A stretch of DNA of 64,000 nt from Thermoflavifilum aggregans (GTDB lineage: Bacteria; Bacteroidota; Bacteroidia; Chitinophagales; Chitinophagaceae): contig NZ_PGFG01000001.1 in the NCBI RefSeq assembly GCF_002797735.1, positions 124,001 through 188,000 of the forward strand, read 5' to 3'. This document shows, one piece after another, positions 37,435 to 45,791 of the stretch (the stretch's first letter is position 1; each line of letters opens with the position of its first letter). A model generated the notes under the pieces. The model saw nothing but the letters and a program-made list of their open reading frames with translations. It did not search any database and was not told the origin of the DNA. The position numbers and the translations under genes were made by a program.

Positions 37435-37442
37435 TAACTTTG
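37435..37442 (+). promoter_or_regulatory. -7 promoter element before TPR gene
   Basis: TAACTTTG followed by CA matches TAnnTTTG, immediately after the HU stop codon and 24 bases before the GTG start of the TPR gene. No good -33 element is seen because that position lies in HU coding sequence. Confidence 0.4.
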
Positions 37443-37466
37443 CAGTCCTTTTAAGCCAGTTCCAAG

Positions 37467-38312
37467 GTGAAACGTGCCCAGATTGTCCTGTGTGTCCTCG
37501 CTGTTGCGGCCGTTGTGTTGTTATATGCCTTCGGCTCCACCCGTGTTCCTCCAAAAAATACGGGTATGGTAGCTGCTCCCATGGCGTCCGGTCAGGGAGT
37601 TTCTGCTGCTTCGCTTCATACAGACAGTCTGATTCATCAGGCCAAACAGGGCCTGTCTCCGGATCTGCTGATGCGCGTTACCGAATTGGAAAACAGTGTG
37701 GTAAGAGGGGATGTAAAAAATCAACAGATTCAGGCCTTCCGCCAGCTGGCTCATCTCTGGGACAGCCTCAAACAACCGGATCTAGCTGCCTATTATTTTG
37801 GTAAAGCAGCTGTGTTGCAAGCCAATCCGCAAGCCTTACAGTTTGCTGCAGGATTGTTTCTCAACCGGGTTCAACAAACTTCGCCTGGGGCGCTGCACAC
37901 CTGGCAAGCCCTGCAGGCCGACAGCCTGCTGCAACTGGCACTTCAGCTGAAACCCGGCAATGATACCCTGCAAACCATGCTGGCTCAGGCTACCATTGAA
38001 CAGGGAGCCGTGATGCAGGGCGTGCAGCAGCTGCTGGCTATCGTAAAACGTGACTCCAACAATGTGCCGGCACATCTGCTGCTGGGTCGGCTTTCCATTA
38101 CATCCGGCCAATACCCGAGAGCTATTGAACACCTGCAGAAGGTGGTGAGCCTGCAGCCCCAAAATGCTGAAGCCCTCTATTACCTGGGGGTGGCTTATCG
38201 TGAAACAGGACATCGCCAGGAGGCTGCCCGCTATTTCCAGCAATGCAAGGCCTTGATTCGTGATCCCGATTTTGACCACGAAATTGATAGCCTTATCCAA
38301 ACCATGCCTTAA
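37467..38312 (+). CDS. Tetratricopeptide repeat protein, membrane-anchored
   Basis: A 281-residue protein with a GTG start. An N-terminal hydrophobic segment (about 5-22) is an uncleaved anchor or signal; a Ser/Ala-rich linker precedes helical repeats. TPR-like units are visible at about 130-265 (AIEHLQKVVSLQPQNAEALYYLGVAYRE split over two helices; ARYFQQCKALIRD). It probably serves as a protein-interaction scaffold on the periplasmic side. It follows HU and precedes the small basic gene and rng; the partner is unknown. Confidence 0.85.
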   Translation: MKRAQIVLCVLAVAAVVLLYAFGSTRVPPKNTGMVAAPMASGQGVSAASLHTDSLIHQAKQGLSPDLLMRVTELENSVVRGDVKNQQIQAFRQLAHLWDSLKQPDLAAYYFGKAAVLQANPQALQFAAGLFLNRVQQTSPGALHTWQALQADSLLQLALQLKPGNDTLQTMLAQATIEQGAVMQGVQQLLAIVKRDSNNVPAHLLLGRLSITSGQYPRAIEHLQKVVSLQPQNAEALYYLGVAYRETGHRQEAARYFQQCKALIRDPDFDHEIDSLIQTMP

Positions 38313-38344
38313 ATATATTCGTTAACCTATAAAATTTTTGATCT

Positions 38345-38434
38345 ATGCCCTGTGGTAGAAAAAGAAAAAGACACAAGATTGCAACACACAAAAGGAAAAA
38401 ACGCCTGAGAAAAAACCGGCACAAGAAAAAATAA
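38345..38434 (+). CDS. 29-residue highly basic protein, possible ribosomal protein
   Basis: A complete 29-codon gene with an ATG start at 38345 and TAA at 38432. The peptide begins MPCGRKRKRHKIATHKRKKR; 18 of 29 residues are Lys or Arg and 4 more are His, with no acidic residue. Such composition is typical of tiny rRNA-bound ribosomal proteins. From memory, near-identical short proteins precede rng in other Bacteroidota, and one may be the Bacteroidota-specific ribosomal protein bL38; I cannot confirm that identity. It lies 32 bases after the TPR gene and 94 bases before rng. Confidence 0.7.
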   Translation: MPCGRKRKRHKIATHKRKKRLRKNRHKKK

Positions 38435-38528
38435 TCCGCTGCTCTTTGCCAGAAACAATGCCCGAATATTCCTCCGGAAGGAAAATGGACAAATAAAGAT
38501 TTGCACTTTAAATTAAATTTCATGATGC

Positions 38529-40079
38529 TTGAATAGAGAGCTCATTATAAATGCCCATGCTGGTGGAGTAGATATTGCCCTGCTGGAAGACAAAAAACTT
38601 GTTGAACTACATCATGAAAGTGGAGATAGCCAGTTTGCCGTAGGCGATATTTATCTGGGTAAAGTCAAAAAGCTGATACCCGGACTCAATGCTGCTTTTG
38701 TGGATGTGGGATATGAAAAAGACGCTTTCCTCCACTACACGGATCTAAGCCCCTATGCCCGCTCCGTATTGAAATTCACCCAAATGGCCATACACGATAA
38801 GGAGCCGGGTGGATTTGATTTTGCTACCTTCAAAAAAGAACCGGAAATCATCAAAACCGGGAAAATCACCGATGTACTGGGAGGTAAACCCGAAATCCTG
38901 GTGCAGATCCTAAAAGAACCCATCTCATCCAAAGGCCCGAGGCTAAGCTGCGAAATCTCCCTTCCTGGCCGTTATGTGGTGCTCACGCCCTTCAATGAAA
39001 TAGTAGCTGTTTCCAAAAAAATCCATTCTGCCGAGGAACGCCGCCGGCTGCAAAGCATTGTGGAAGCCATCCGCCCGGCCAACTTTGGCGTGATTGTACG
39101 CACGGCCGCAGAAGGTAAAAAAACCGCTGAACTGCATGAAGACCTGCTGCAACTGGTTGACATGTGGAAAACCATTCAGCGCAACCTCTACCGCGCCCAG
39201 CCTCCGCAAAAAATCATGAGCGAACAAAACCGCACCAACAGCATATTGCGTGATCTGCTCAACGAAAGCTTCAATCGGATCGTGGTAAATGACAAGGCCT
39301 TGTTCCACGAAGTGAAAGCCTATATCCAGAAAATTGCACCGGAAAAACAGGATATTGTTCACCTGCATCACAACCACGTCCCGGTCTTCGACCATTACGG
39401 AATAACCAAACAGGTAAAGGCTTCATTCGGGAAAACCGTTAACCTGGACAGCGGCGTATATCTGATTATCGAATCCACCGAAGCCCTGCATGTGATTGAT
39501 GTCAACAGCGGATACAAAAGCAGCAGCAACAACCAGGAGCAAAATGCATTGATGACCAACCTGGAAGCAGCCGAAGAAATTGCACGCCAACTGCGACTGA
39601 GAGATCTGGGTGGCATCATCATTGTCGACTTCATTGATATGAAACTGCCCGAAAACAAGCGGGCTGTACTCAAGGCCATGGAGCAATTCATGGCCAATGA
39701 CCGTGCCAAACACACCATTTTACCTATATCCAAATTCGGATTGATGCAAATTACCCGCCAGCGGGTAAGACCCGAAGTAAACATCTCTACAGCCGAAGTA
39801 TGTCCGGTGTGCAGAGGTACGGGCACCATCAGCTCCACCCTGCTGATCGTTGATGAAATAGAAAAAAACATCCAGTACCTAATTGATGAAGGACATCGCC
39901 ATCTGAGCCTTCGCGTAAATCCGATTTTATATGGTTATCTGACGAAAGGACTGATCTCGCAGCAAATCAAATGGTGGCGGAAATTCAGGCATTGGATCCG
40001 CATAGAAAAAGACAGCAATTACTACCTGATCGAATATCATTTCTTTGACCGCAAATCTGGAGAAGAAATCAAATTATAG
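38529..40079 (+). CDS. rng: Ribonuclease E/G family endoribonuclease
   Basis: A 516-residue RNase G-type enzyme for rRNA maturation and mRNA turnover. The S1 domain is at about 35-125 (GDIYLGKVKKLIPGLNAAFVDVGYEKDAFLHY in pieces), followed by the RNase H-like and DNase I-like catalytic regions with VIDVNSG near 320 and IIVDFIDM near 363 (metal Asp residues), and the zinc-link cysteines CPVCRGTG near 425. It lacks the long C-terminal scaffold of RNase E. The only available start is TTG at 38529, because a stop lies two codons upstream. The thioredoxin-like gene follows after 22 bases. Confidence 0.93.
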   Translation: MNRELIINAHAGGVDIALLEDKKLVELHHESGDSQFAVGDIYLGKVKKLIPGLNAAFVDVGYEKDAFLHYTDLSPYARSVLKFTQMAIHDKEPGGFDFATFKKEPEIIKTGKITDVLGGKPEILVQILKEPISSKGPRLSCEISLPGRYVVLTPFNEIVAVSKKIHSAEERRRLQSIVEAIRPANFGVIVRTAAEGKKTAELHEDLLQLVDMWKTIQRNLYRAQPPQKIMSEQNRTNSILRDLLNESFNRIVVNDKALFHEVKAYIQKIAPEKQDIVHLHHNHVPVFDHYGITKQVKASFGKTVNLDSGVYLIIESTEALHVIDVNSGYKSSSNNQEQNALMTNLEAAEEIARQLRLRDLGGIIIVDFIDMKLPENKRAVLKAMEQFMANDRAKHTILPISKFGLMQITRQRVRPEVNISTAEVCPVCRGTGTISSTLLIVDEIEKNIQYLIDEGHRHLSLRVNPILYGYLTKGLISQQIKWWRKFRHWIRIEKDSNYYLIEYHFFDRKSGEEIKL

Positions 40080-40101
40080 CTTGAATTCAAATGTTTTCGA
40101 C

Positions 40102-41346
40102 ATGCAAGGTTTAAAAACCATCGGATATGTGCTGGTCTGGATGTGGCTGGCCGGCTGCGCGTGGCTGCAGCCAGAAAAACCCATGCAATTGCAGCCGGGC
40201 AGCTATCGTGCTTATATTCAAAGGCCAGATGGTATACAGATTCCTTTTCAGATGCAGATTGTCGATAGCAACGGAAAAACAGTCGTGTATATGCTCAACG
40301 GTGCGGAACGCATCCGCATCGATAGCATAGTACAGCATCATCAGCATTTTACCCTGCACATGCCTTTATTCAACAGTGATTTTACCGGACTGGCTCTAAA
40401 CGATGGCACCCTGCAGGGACAATGGATCCGGCATTTGCCCGACAGCGACCAGCATTTCTTTTTCCGGGCCATCCCCGATACCCATCGTTTCGACGTACAT
40501 CATGCACCCCGGTTCAATATCAGCGGCACCTGGGCTACCTATATGATACGCCAGGGACGCAGCGATACAGCTTTTGCCGTAGGCTTATTCCATCAGGAAG
40601 GAGACCGGCTTTACGGCACTTTCATGCATAGCGATGGTGATGATCGTTATCTGGCCGGTGTGGTTGATGGCGACACGTTGAAACTTTCCACCTTCAATGG
40701 CGGTGATCTTTATTTGTACATAGCCCATATCGCAAACGATCATACCATCCGTGACGGACAATTTTATTCAGGTTATGCCGGCTATGCCAGGTGGTGGGCC
40801 AATAAAGATTCTACTGCCCATCTACCTGATGCATTGACCTTAACCACCGTGATTCCCGGAAAAGAACAGCTGGACTTTCGGTTTCCGGACCTGCATGGAG
40901 ATACCGTTGCCCTGCACGATTACCGGGGTAAGGTGGTACTGGTTGAAATCATGGGTTCCTGGTGTCCCAATTGCATGGATGAAACGGCATTTTTAAGTTC
41001 CCTGTATGAACAATATCATGCCAAAGGGCTGCAGATCATTGCTCTGGCCTACGAACGCTCGGCTGATTACCAGCAGGCCCGGCAGGCGGTGATGAGTTTT
41101 CAGCAGCGATTCCATGTAACCTATCCCATGCTCATCACCGGAGTGACTTACAATGACCCGCAAATGATTGCCAAAACCCTGCCCAATATCCAGCATTTTC
41201 AGGCATTTCCCACTACTTTGTTTATCGACAAATCGGGGCATATCCGCTACATCCATACCGGATTTGCCGGACCCGGCACCGGTGTCTATTATTCCCGTAC
41301 GATTGCTGAATTCAAATCACTGATTGACACCCTCTTGCAGGAATAA
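40102..41346 (+). CDS. TlpA-like thioredoxin-domain lipoprotein
   Basis: A 414-residue envelope protein. From the ATG at 40102 the signal peptide ends at the lipobox WLAGC (about Cys17). Residues about 30-250 are beta-rich and of unknown fold; the C-terminal thioredoxin domain (about 260-405) has the redox motif WCPNC at residues 287-291 and the cis-Pro in FPTTLFID. It probably reduces or exchanges disulfides in periplasmic proteins. The frame is open 19 codons upstream, overlapping rng, but lacks a signal there. The gene ends in a strong hairpin. Confidence 0.87.
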   Translation: MQGLKTIGYVLVWMWLAGCAWLQPEKPMQLQPGSYRAYIQRPDGIQIPFQMQIVDSNGKTVVYMLNGAERIRIDSIVQHHQHFTLHMPLFNSDFTGLALNDGTLQGQWIRHLPDSDQHFFFRAIPDTHRFDVHHAPRFNISGTWATYMIRQGRSDTAFAVGLFHQEGDRLYGTFMHSDGDDRYLAGVVDGDTLKLSTFNGGDLYLYIAHIANDHTIRDGQFYSGYAGYARWWANKDSTAHLPDALTLTTVIPGKEQLDFRFPDLHGDTVALHDYRGKVVLVEIMGSWCPNCMDETAFLSSLYEQYHAKGLQIIALAYERSADYQQARQAVMSFQQRFHVTYPMLITGVTYNDPQMIAKTLPNIQHFQAFPTTLFIDKSGHIRYIHTGFAGPGTGVYYSRTIAEFKSLIDTLLQE

Positions 41347-41382
41347 CACATCCCGGACACGGTGAAGAATCCGGGATGTGTT
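41345..41382. terminator. 13-bp hairpin between convergent genes
   Basis: AACACATCCCGGA and TCCGGGATGTGTT form a perfect 13-bp stem with a 12-base loop, beginning within the stop codon of the thioredoxin-like gene. The porin gene ends at 41404 on the other strand. There is no U tract on either side, so it may act as a 3' stabiliser rather than a simple terminator. Confidence 0.55.
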
Positions 41383-41403
41383 GCGGAGGATGTGTTTTCG
41401 GGA

Positions 41404-42480
41404 TTAAAAGGTATAATACGCTCCCATCAGCAATTTGGCTGTGCTTTGCGTAGGCTTGCCGTTGGCTTTATTGAAAATGGTCTGGTCCGCATGATCAACC
41501 CTGAATTCCGGAATCACAGTCAGTTGTCCCAGATGAATATTTCCGGACAGGGTGAATGACCAGATATGGGCGCCGCCCGAATAGGTAACAGGATCCGCAT
41601 CTGAAAAAACAATCACACCATCTTTGTCTGCAAAATATTCCGACCGCAAAGCCAGGCCGAAACGGGGGGTGCAGGTATAATTCAGATACAGAGCACTGCT
41701 GCTCCAGCTTTGTGCAGATGTAGCCGGCGATTTGTACAGGCTGAAATATTCACATAATACCACATTAAATTGCGAAGTCACCTGCCAGGTCAATATGGGA
41801 TTCATCTGGTTGTTGACTGTTCCTGTTGAATCTTTCCCTTCCAGGTAGTTCAAATAAATTTTCACAACCTGTGACGGAGCAAAAGTAATCTGGGCTCCGA
41901 TATTTTTCCGGTTGTTGAGCATGCCACTGTATTTCTGATAAAAACTGGTCTTGTGGTCGGTGGGATCGAATATACCAGCCATGGCCGTCCATTTTCCGAA
42001 ATTCAAATCGGCTTTCAATCCGGTATGAAAGAAGGGACCATAGGAAAAACAATAGCTCATGCTGTAGTTCACATTGCCGGTAGGATCTACCAATTCCCAA
42101 CCCATGTGCGTGGCAAAACTTCCTACGGTAAGCATTACATGATCGGAAAATGCATAATCGACATACAATTGCTTAATGGCAGCTGTAATACCTTCATCAT
42201 TGTATGCAAACTCCTGTTCTCTTCTTCCGAATCCCAGATCGGCCACAAATCCGGCTTTCTGATATTGACCCTGAAATTTTACCGAGGCCATTCCCAGTTC
42301 AAATGAATTTTGGGAATTGGTAAAACTGGTCTTGTTGTCCGTGGCATTCTTGTTGAAATTGTACTGGTAGTACACATCCCCATAACCCGAAATCTGGATC
42401 TGAGGATGGGTGGAATCAGTCTGGGCAAATCCGGTCAAGCTTACTCCTGTAGCAAGCAAAAAGAGCAAAAAATGTTTCAT
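41404..42480 (-). CDS. Outer membrane beta-barrel porin (OmpL-like)
   Basis: A 358-residue protein. The signal peptide from the ATG at 42480 is MKHFLLFLLATGVSLTGFAQ, cleaved after the Ala-Gln. The mature part is a series of amphipathic strands rich in aromatic residues (QISGYGDVYYQYNF; GFVADLGFGRREQEF) and ends in aromatic ...LLMGAYYTF, the C-terminal Phe expected for barrel insertion. It resembles the putative beta-barrel porin-2 family. Solute specificity is unknown; being downstream of nhaA and amt suggests ion or nitrogen uptake, but that is inference. Confidence 0.8.
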   Translation of the reverse strand: MKHFLLFLLATGVSLTGFAQTDSTHPQIQISGYGDVYYQYNFNKNATDNKTSFTNSQNSFELGMASVKFQGQYQKAGFVADLGFGRREQEFAYNDEGITAAIKQLYVDYAFSDHVMLTVGSFATHMGWELVDPTGNVNYSMSYCFSYGPFFHTGLKADLNFGKWTAMAGIFDPTDHKTSFYQKYSGMLNNRKNIGAQITFAPSQVVKIYLNYLEGKDSTGTVNNQMNPILTWQVTSQFNVVLCEYFSLYKSPATSAQSWSSSALYLNYTCTPRFGLALRSEYFADKDGVIVFSDADPVTYSGGAHIWSFTLSGNIHLGQLTVIPEFRVDHADQTIFNKANGKPTQSTAKLLMGAYYTF

Positions 42481-42545
42481 GATACAAGGTTTAATGGTGA
42501 ATAAGTCGATAGGAACAGGATTAAACACTGTAAGATTTGGTAGGG

Positions 42546-43775
42546 TCAGGCCACAGAAACTGCAAATTCTTCTTGAATGGCCGGATATGAAGGAGTTTCC
42601 GGAATACGTGTGCGGGTCTGCCGGGCAAGGCCATACAGGTACAGATATCCAAAAATGGCAGAGCAGAGTGATCCTAACAAAATGGACAGCTTGGCAACAG
42701 CCTGCACATCAGCGGTATGAAAGGCCAGGGAGGTGGTAAAAATGGACATGGTAAAACCTATGCCCCCCAGCATACCTGCCCCCAACAGTTGCCGGTAACT
42801 GGTCTGGGAGGGTAGCGAAGCCACCCCCACCCGGGTTGCTATGAAAGAGGAAAAAAATATGCCTAAAGGCTTGCCCACAAAAAGACCCAGCATCACCCCC
42901 ATGCCGATGGTAGAATGAAGGATTTCTTCGCCTGAATGGGGAAACACGACAGCTGTATTGGCCAGTGCAAACAACGGAAGAATAACAAAATGCACGGGCT
43001 TGTGCAGGAAATATTCCACCTGATCCAGTCGGGAAAGCGGAAGGGCAAAACCAAGCGCTACACCGGCTATGGTGGGATGCACGCCGGAGTGAAACAAACT
43101 CCACCACAAAACACCCCCCAGCAAAAAGTAGATCCCCGGATGCTTTACCTTCATTCCATTGCACAGGGCAAGCAAACCGACGATACCGCCGGCCAGCAAC
43201 AGATAGCCCGTATGCAGGTCTGATGCGTAAAACAAGGCTATTGTCACCACAGCCCCCAAATCATCTATGATAGCCAGCGCCATCAGAAAAATCTTCAGCT
43301 GCACCGGCACCCGCTTACCCAGCAAGGAAAGCACACCCAGGGAAAAAGCAATATCAGTTGCCATCGGAATACCCCATCCGTGATGGTAAAGTGTATCATG
43401 GTTAAACAGGGTATAAATCAATGCCGGGAAAAGCATCCCACCAAGGGCGGCCAGTACCGGCAACAGCGAGCGCCGGATGGAAGCCAGTTCGCCCTGCAGC
43501 ATTTCCCGTTTGATTTCCGCTCCTACAAAAAAGAAGAAGAAACTCATCCATACATCGTTGATCCAGCCTTCTGCGCTGTCGGGCAAATGTCCCTGAACAA
43601 TTTTTCCAAAAACGTCACGGGTCCACCAGCCCACATACGCCTGTCCGGTAGGGGTAAGGTTAGCCAGCACCAGGGAAACAGCAGTACAGACCATCAGCAG
43701 TATACCGGCCGAACGACTATCTTCCAGAAAGGTCCGCAGGGGAGTAATCAGTTTTTTATGCAGATGCGTGATCAT
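42546..43775 (-). CDS. nhaA: Na+/H+ antiporter NhaA
   Basis: NhaA, 409 residues from the ATG at 43775 (an in-frame ATG nine codons earlier is possible). About twelve helices; the ion-binding aspartates are in AIIDDLGAVV (the Asp pair) and MATDIAFSLGV. The protein exchanges internal Na+ for external protons and helps pH and salt tolerance. It lies between amt (74 bases upstream) and the porin gene (65 bases downstream), all on the minus strand, so the three may form one operon. No terminator was seen between them. Confidence 0.95.
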   Translation of the reverse strand: MITHLHKKLITPLRTFLEDSRSAGILLMVCTAVSLVLANLTPTGQAYVGWWTRDVFGKIVQGHLPDSAEGWINDVWMSFFFFFVGAEIKREMLQGELASIRRSLLPVLAALGGMLFPALIYTLFNHDTLYHHGWGIPMATDIAFSLGVLSLLGKRVPVQLKIFLMALAIIDDLGAVVTIALFYASDLHTGYLLLAGGIVGLLALCNGMKVKHPGIYFLLGGVLWWSLFHSGVHPTIAGVALGFALPLSRLDQVEYFLHKPVHFVILPLFALANTAVVFPHSGEEILHSTIGMGVMLGLFVGKPLGIFFSSFIATRVGVASLPSQTSYRQLLGAGMLGGIGFTMSIFTTSLAFHTADVQAVAKLSILLGSLCSAIFGYLYLYGLARQTRTRIPETPSYPAIQEEFAVSVA

Positions 43776-43849
43776 AATCGGAAATATGAACGGTTGAACC
43801 ATAAAACATAAGCAGGCTTGATTTGGATGCGTTTTTATTTTTCTGGTGA

Positions 43850-45460
43850 TTAATACACAGGAATTTCCAACTGATCACCCACATAACCCTTCACGCCCAT
43901 TTCAGGTATATCCAGACCTTTTTCCTCTACTTCTTCGCTCACCCGCAAAGGCACAATCTTATCCAATACTTTGAAAAAGACATACATCACACCAAACACA
44001 AATACAAAGCAGGTGATGGCTCCGATAAGTTCGGCCATAAACTGACCGGCATCCCCGTAAAACAAACCCCGCACTGTGCCAGGCACTCCATTCCAGCCAT
44101 CCCCATATTTTCCGTCGGCAAACAATCCCAGCGCAACTACTCCCCACATGCCGTTGGCTCCATGCACGGCAAAAGCACCTACAGGATCATCAATTTTCAG
44201 CTTACGATCTACAAAATTGGCTACAGCTACCACCAGTACACCGGCAATCGCACCGATAATGACAGCAGAAGTGGCATTCACAAAAGCACAGGGAGCAGTA
44301 ATAGCTACCAGCCCGGCCAGCATCCCATTGGCCATCATGCCCGGGTCAGGCTTCCCTGCTGTCTTCCAGGTGTACAACATGGCCAGGAAAGCACCGGCCG
44401 CACTCGCTAGCATGGTGTTGACAGCAATTACGGAAATCCGCAGATCTGTCCCTGCCAGGGTGGAACCCGGATTAAATCCGAACCAGCCAAAAGCGAGGAT
44501 GAACGTACCTATGATAGCCATGGGGATATTGTGTCCAGGTATGGTATTCACTCTCCCGGAACGGGTGTATTTGCCCAGACGGGGACCGATGACCAGGGCA
44601 CCAGCTAGTGCTGCAGCCCCGCCTACTTCGTGCACGACCGATGAACCGGCAAAATCCACATGCCCATGCCCCAGGCCAAAGTTCACCCCCAGCTGAGCTA
44701 GCCAGCCACCACCCCATACCCAGTTTCCGAACAGCGGATACACGATCATCGAAATGAAAAACCCATAAATCACAAACGGTTTAAAACGCCATCTTTCCGC
44801 CATCGCACCGGTGGGAATAGTGGCCGTAGTATCCATAAACACCATCTGAAACAAAAACAGGGTAAATACGCCCACATCATACACGCTGCTGTTCAGGAAA
44901 TACCCGGCATTGCCAATTATACCAAAATCCTTTCCGAACAAATGCAAAGTAATTTCATGCGTCAATCCAGCTGTACCGCCCAGCGAAGAAACCGAACCAA
45001 TTCCGCCAAACATAAATGCGAAGCCACTGATCCAGAAGCCCAGCATACCGATTGCATAGATCATAAAATTCATTGCCATGGTGTGCGCCACATTTTTGGC
45101 CTGGGTAAACCCGGTTTCCACCATAGCAAATCCTGCCTGCATGAACATGACCAAAAAACCGGTGATCAGCGTCCACACGATGTTAATAGCTATCCGATTA
45201 TGACCTACTGCATCAGCAATCTCCTGATAGGTAGGTTTACCCGGAGTAGCAGCAGGAACATCTCCGGCCTTGCCTGTAGCTGCACCCGAAGGATCGGGAT
45301 GTGCCAGCTGGGCCCACAAGGGCATACTTACCCAGAGGAGCAGCACCAAGGTCAGGATCCATTTTTTTGTCCTTGGGTTAGAAAGTTTTTTCAGGACACG
45401 ATTGACCCATACAATTCTGCTTGTTTCAAAAGAATGAATACAGTTTTCCATAATAAACAT
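43850..45460 (-). CDS. amt: Ammonium transporter (Amt family), second copy with N-terminal extension
   Basis: A 536-residue Amt with about 95 residues before the first channel helix. This extension holds a hydrophobic segment (about 36-50, ending PLWAQ) that looks like a signal peptide, then a Pro/Ala/Gly-rich stretch. The channel has ETGFTQAKNVAHTM, pore His in SSVVHEVGGAA and FAVHGANGMWG, and a cytoplasmic tail EEVEEKGLDIPEMG. Unlike the first amt it probably has a cleaved signal, placing the N-terminus outside. A -7 element lies 55 bases upstream, and nhaA follows. Confidence 0.93.
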   Translation of the reverse strand: MFIMENCIHSFETSRIVWVNRVLKKLSNPRTKKWILTLVLLLWVSMPLWAQLAHPDPSGAATGKAGDVPAATPGKPTYQEIADAVGHNRIAINIVWTLITGFLVMFMQAGFAMVETGFTQAKNVAHTMAMNFMIYAIGMLGFWISGFAFMFGGIGSVSSLGGTAGLTHEITLHLFGKDFGIIGNAGYFLNSSVYDVGVFTLFLFQMVFMDTTATIPTGAMAERWRFKPFVIYGFFISMIVYPLFGNWVWGGGWLAQLGVNFGLGHGHVDFAGSSVVHEVGGAAALAGALVIGPRLGKYTRSGRVNTIPGHNIPMAIIGTFILAFGWFGFNPGSTLAGTDLRISVIAVNTMLASAAGAFLAMLYTWKTAGKPDPGMMANGMLAGLVAITAPCAFVNATSAVIIGAIAGVLVVAVANFVDRKLKIDDPVGAFAVHGANGMWGVVALGLFADGKYGDGWNGVPGTVRGLFYGDAGQFMAELIGAITCFVFVFGVMYVFFKVLDKIVPLRVSEEVEEKGLDIPEMGVKGYVGDQLEIPVY

Positions 45461-45791
45461 TTTAAAATTTTTATTAATTATTTGATTTTATTTTTTTTAA
45501 TTTGTTTGTACAAATCAAAGATATGAATATTTTAATAAATAAAATCGAAATATTTTGAATGAAAATTGAATTCTAATAAAAATTATAGCTTTATTTTTTC
45601 ATTAATTTGAAAAAAATTAAAAATATAAATGATAGCTTAGATGCTTTATATTTTTTAAACTAAAATAATAATATCAAATTTTGAAATCTAATAACCAAAA
45701 AATAAATGGATATGATTTTTTTTAATAAGAAAATGATGACGGATAGTAAACCGGTTAGCCAGGAAGAAAAAAGCTAACTCTTTACAGGTTT
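45461..45791. other. AT-rich intergenic region
   Basis: These 331 bases lie between the amt start and the stop of the E1 fusion gene. No convincing gene was found. The region is strongly A/T-rich and holds the amt -7 element (45516-45523) next to the palindrome TTTGTACAAA at 45505-45514, which could be an operator. The rest shows nothing distinct. Confidence 0.6.
45516..45523 (-). promoter_or_regulatory. -7 promoter element for second amt
   Basis: The minus strand reads TATCTTTG, an exact TAnnTTTG match, 55 bases before the amt start. No good -33 element is present. Confidence 0.45.

Noticed and set aside
38293-38523. 76-codon minus-strand frame rich in Phe and Leu
   Set aside because: It is the complement of the Lys/Arg-rich small gene; the composition is a reflection of the real coding strand.
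45505-45514. TTTGTACAAA as a firm operator
   Set aside because: A 10-base palindrome in a very AT-rich region can arise by chance; it is mentioned only within the intergenic entry.
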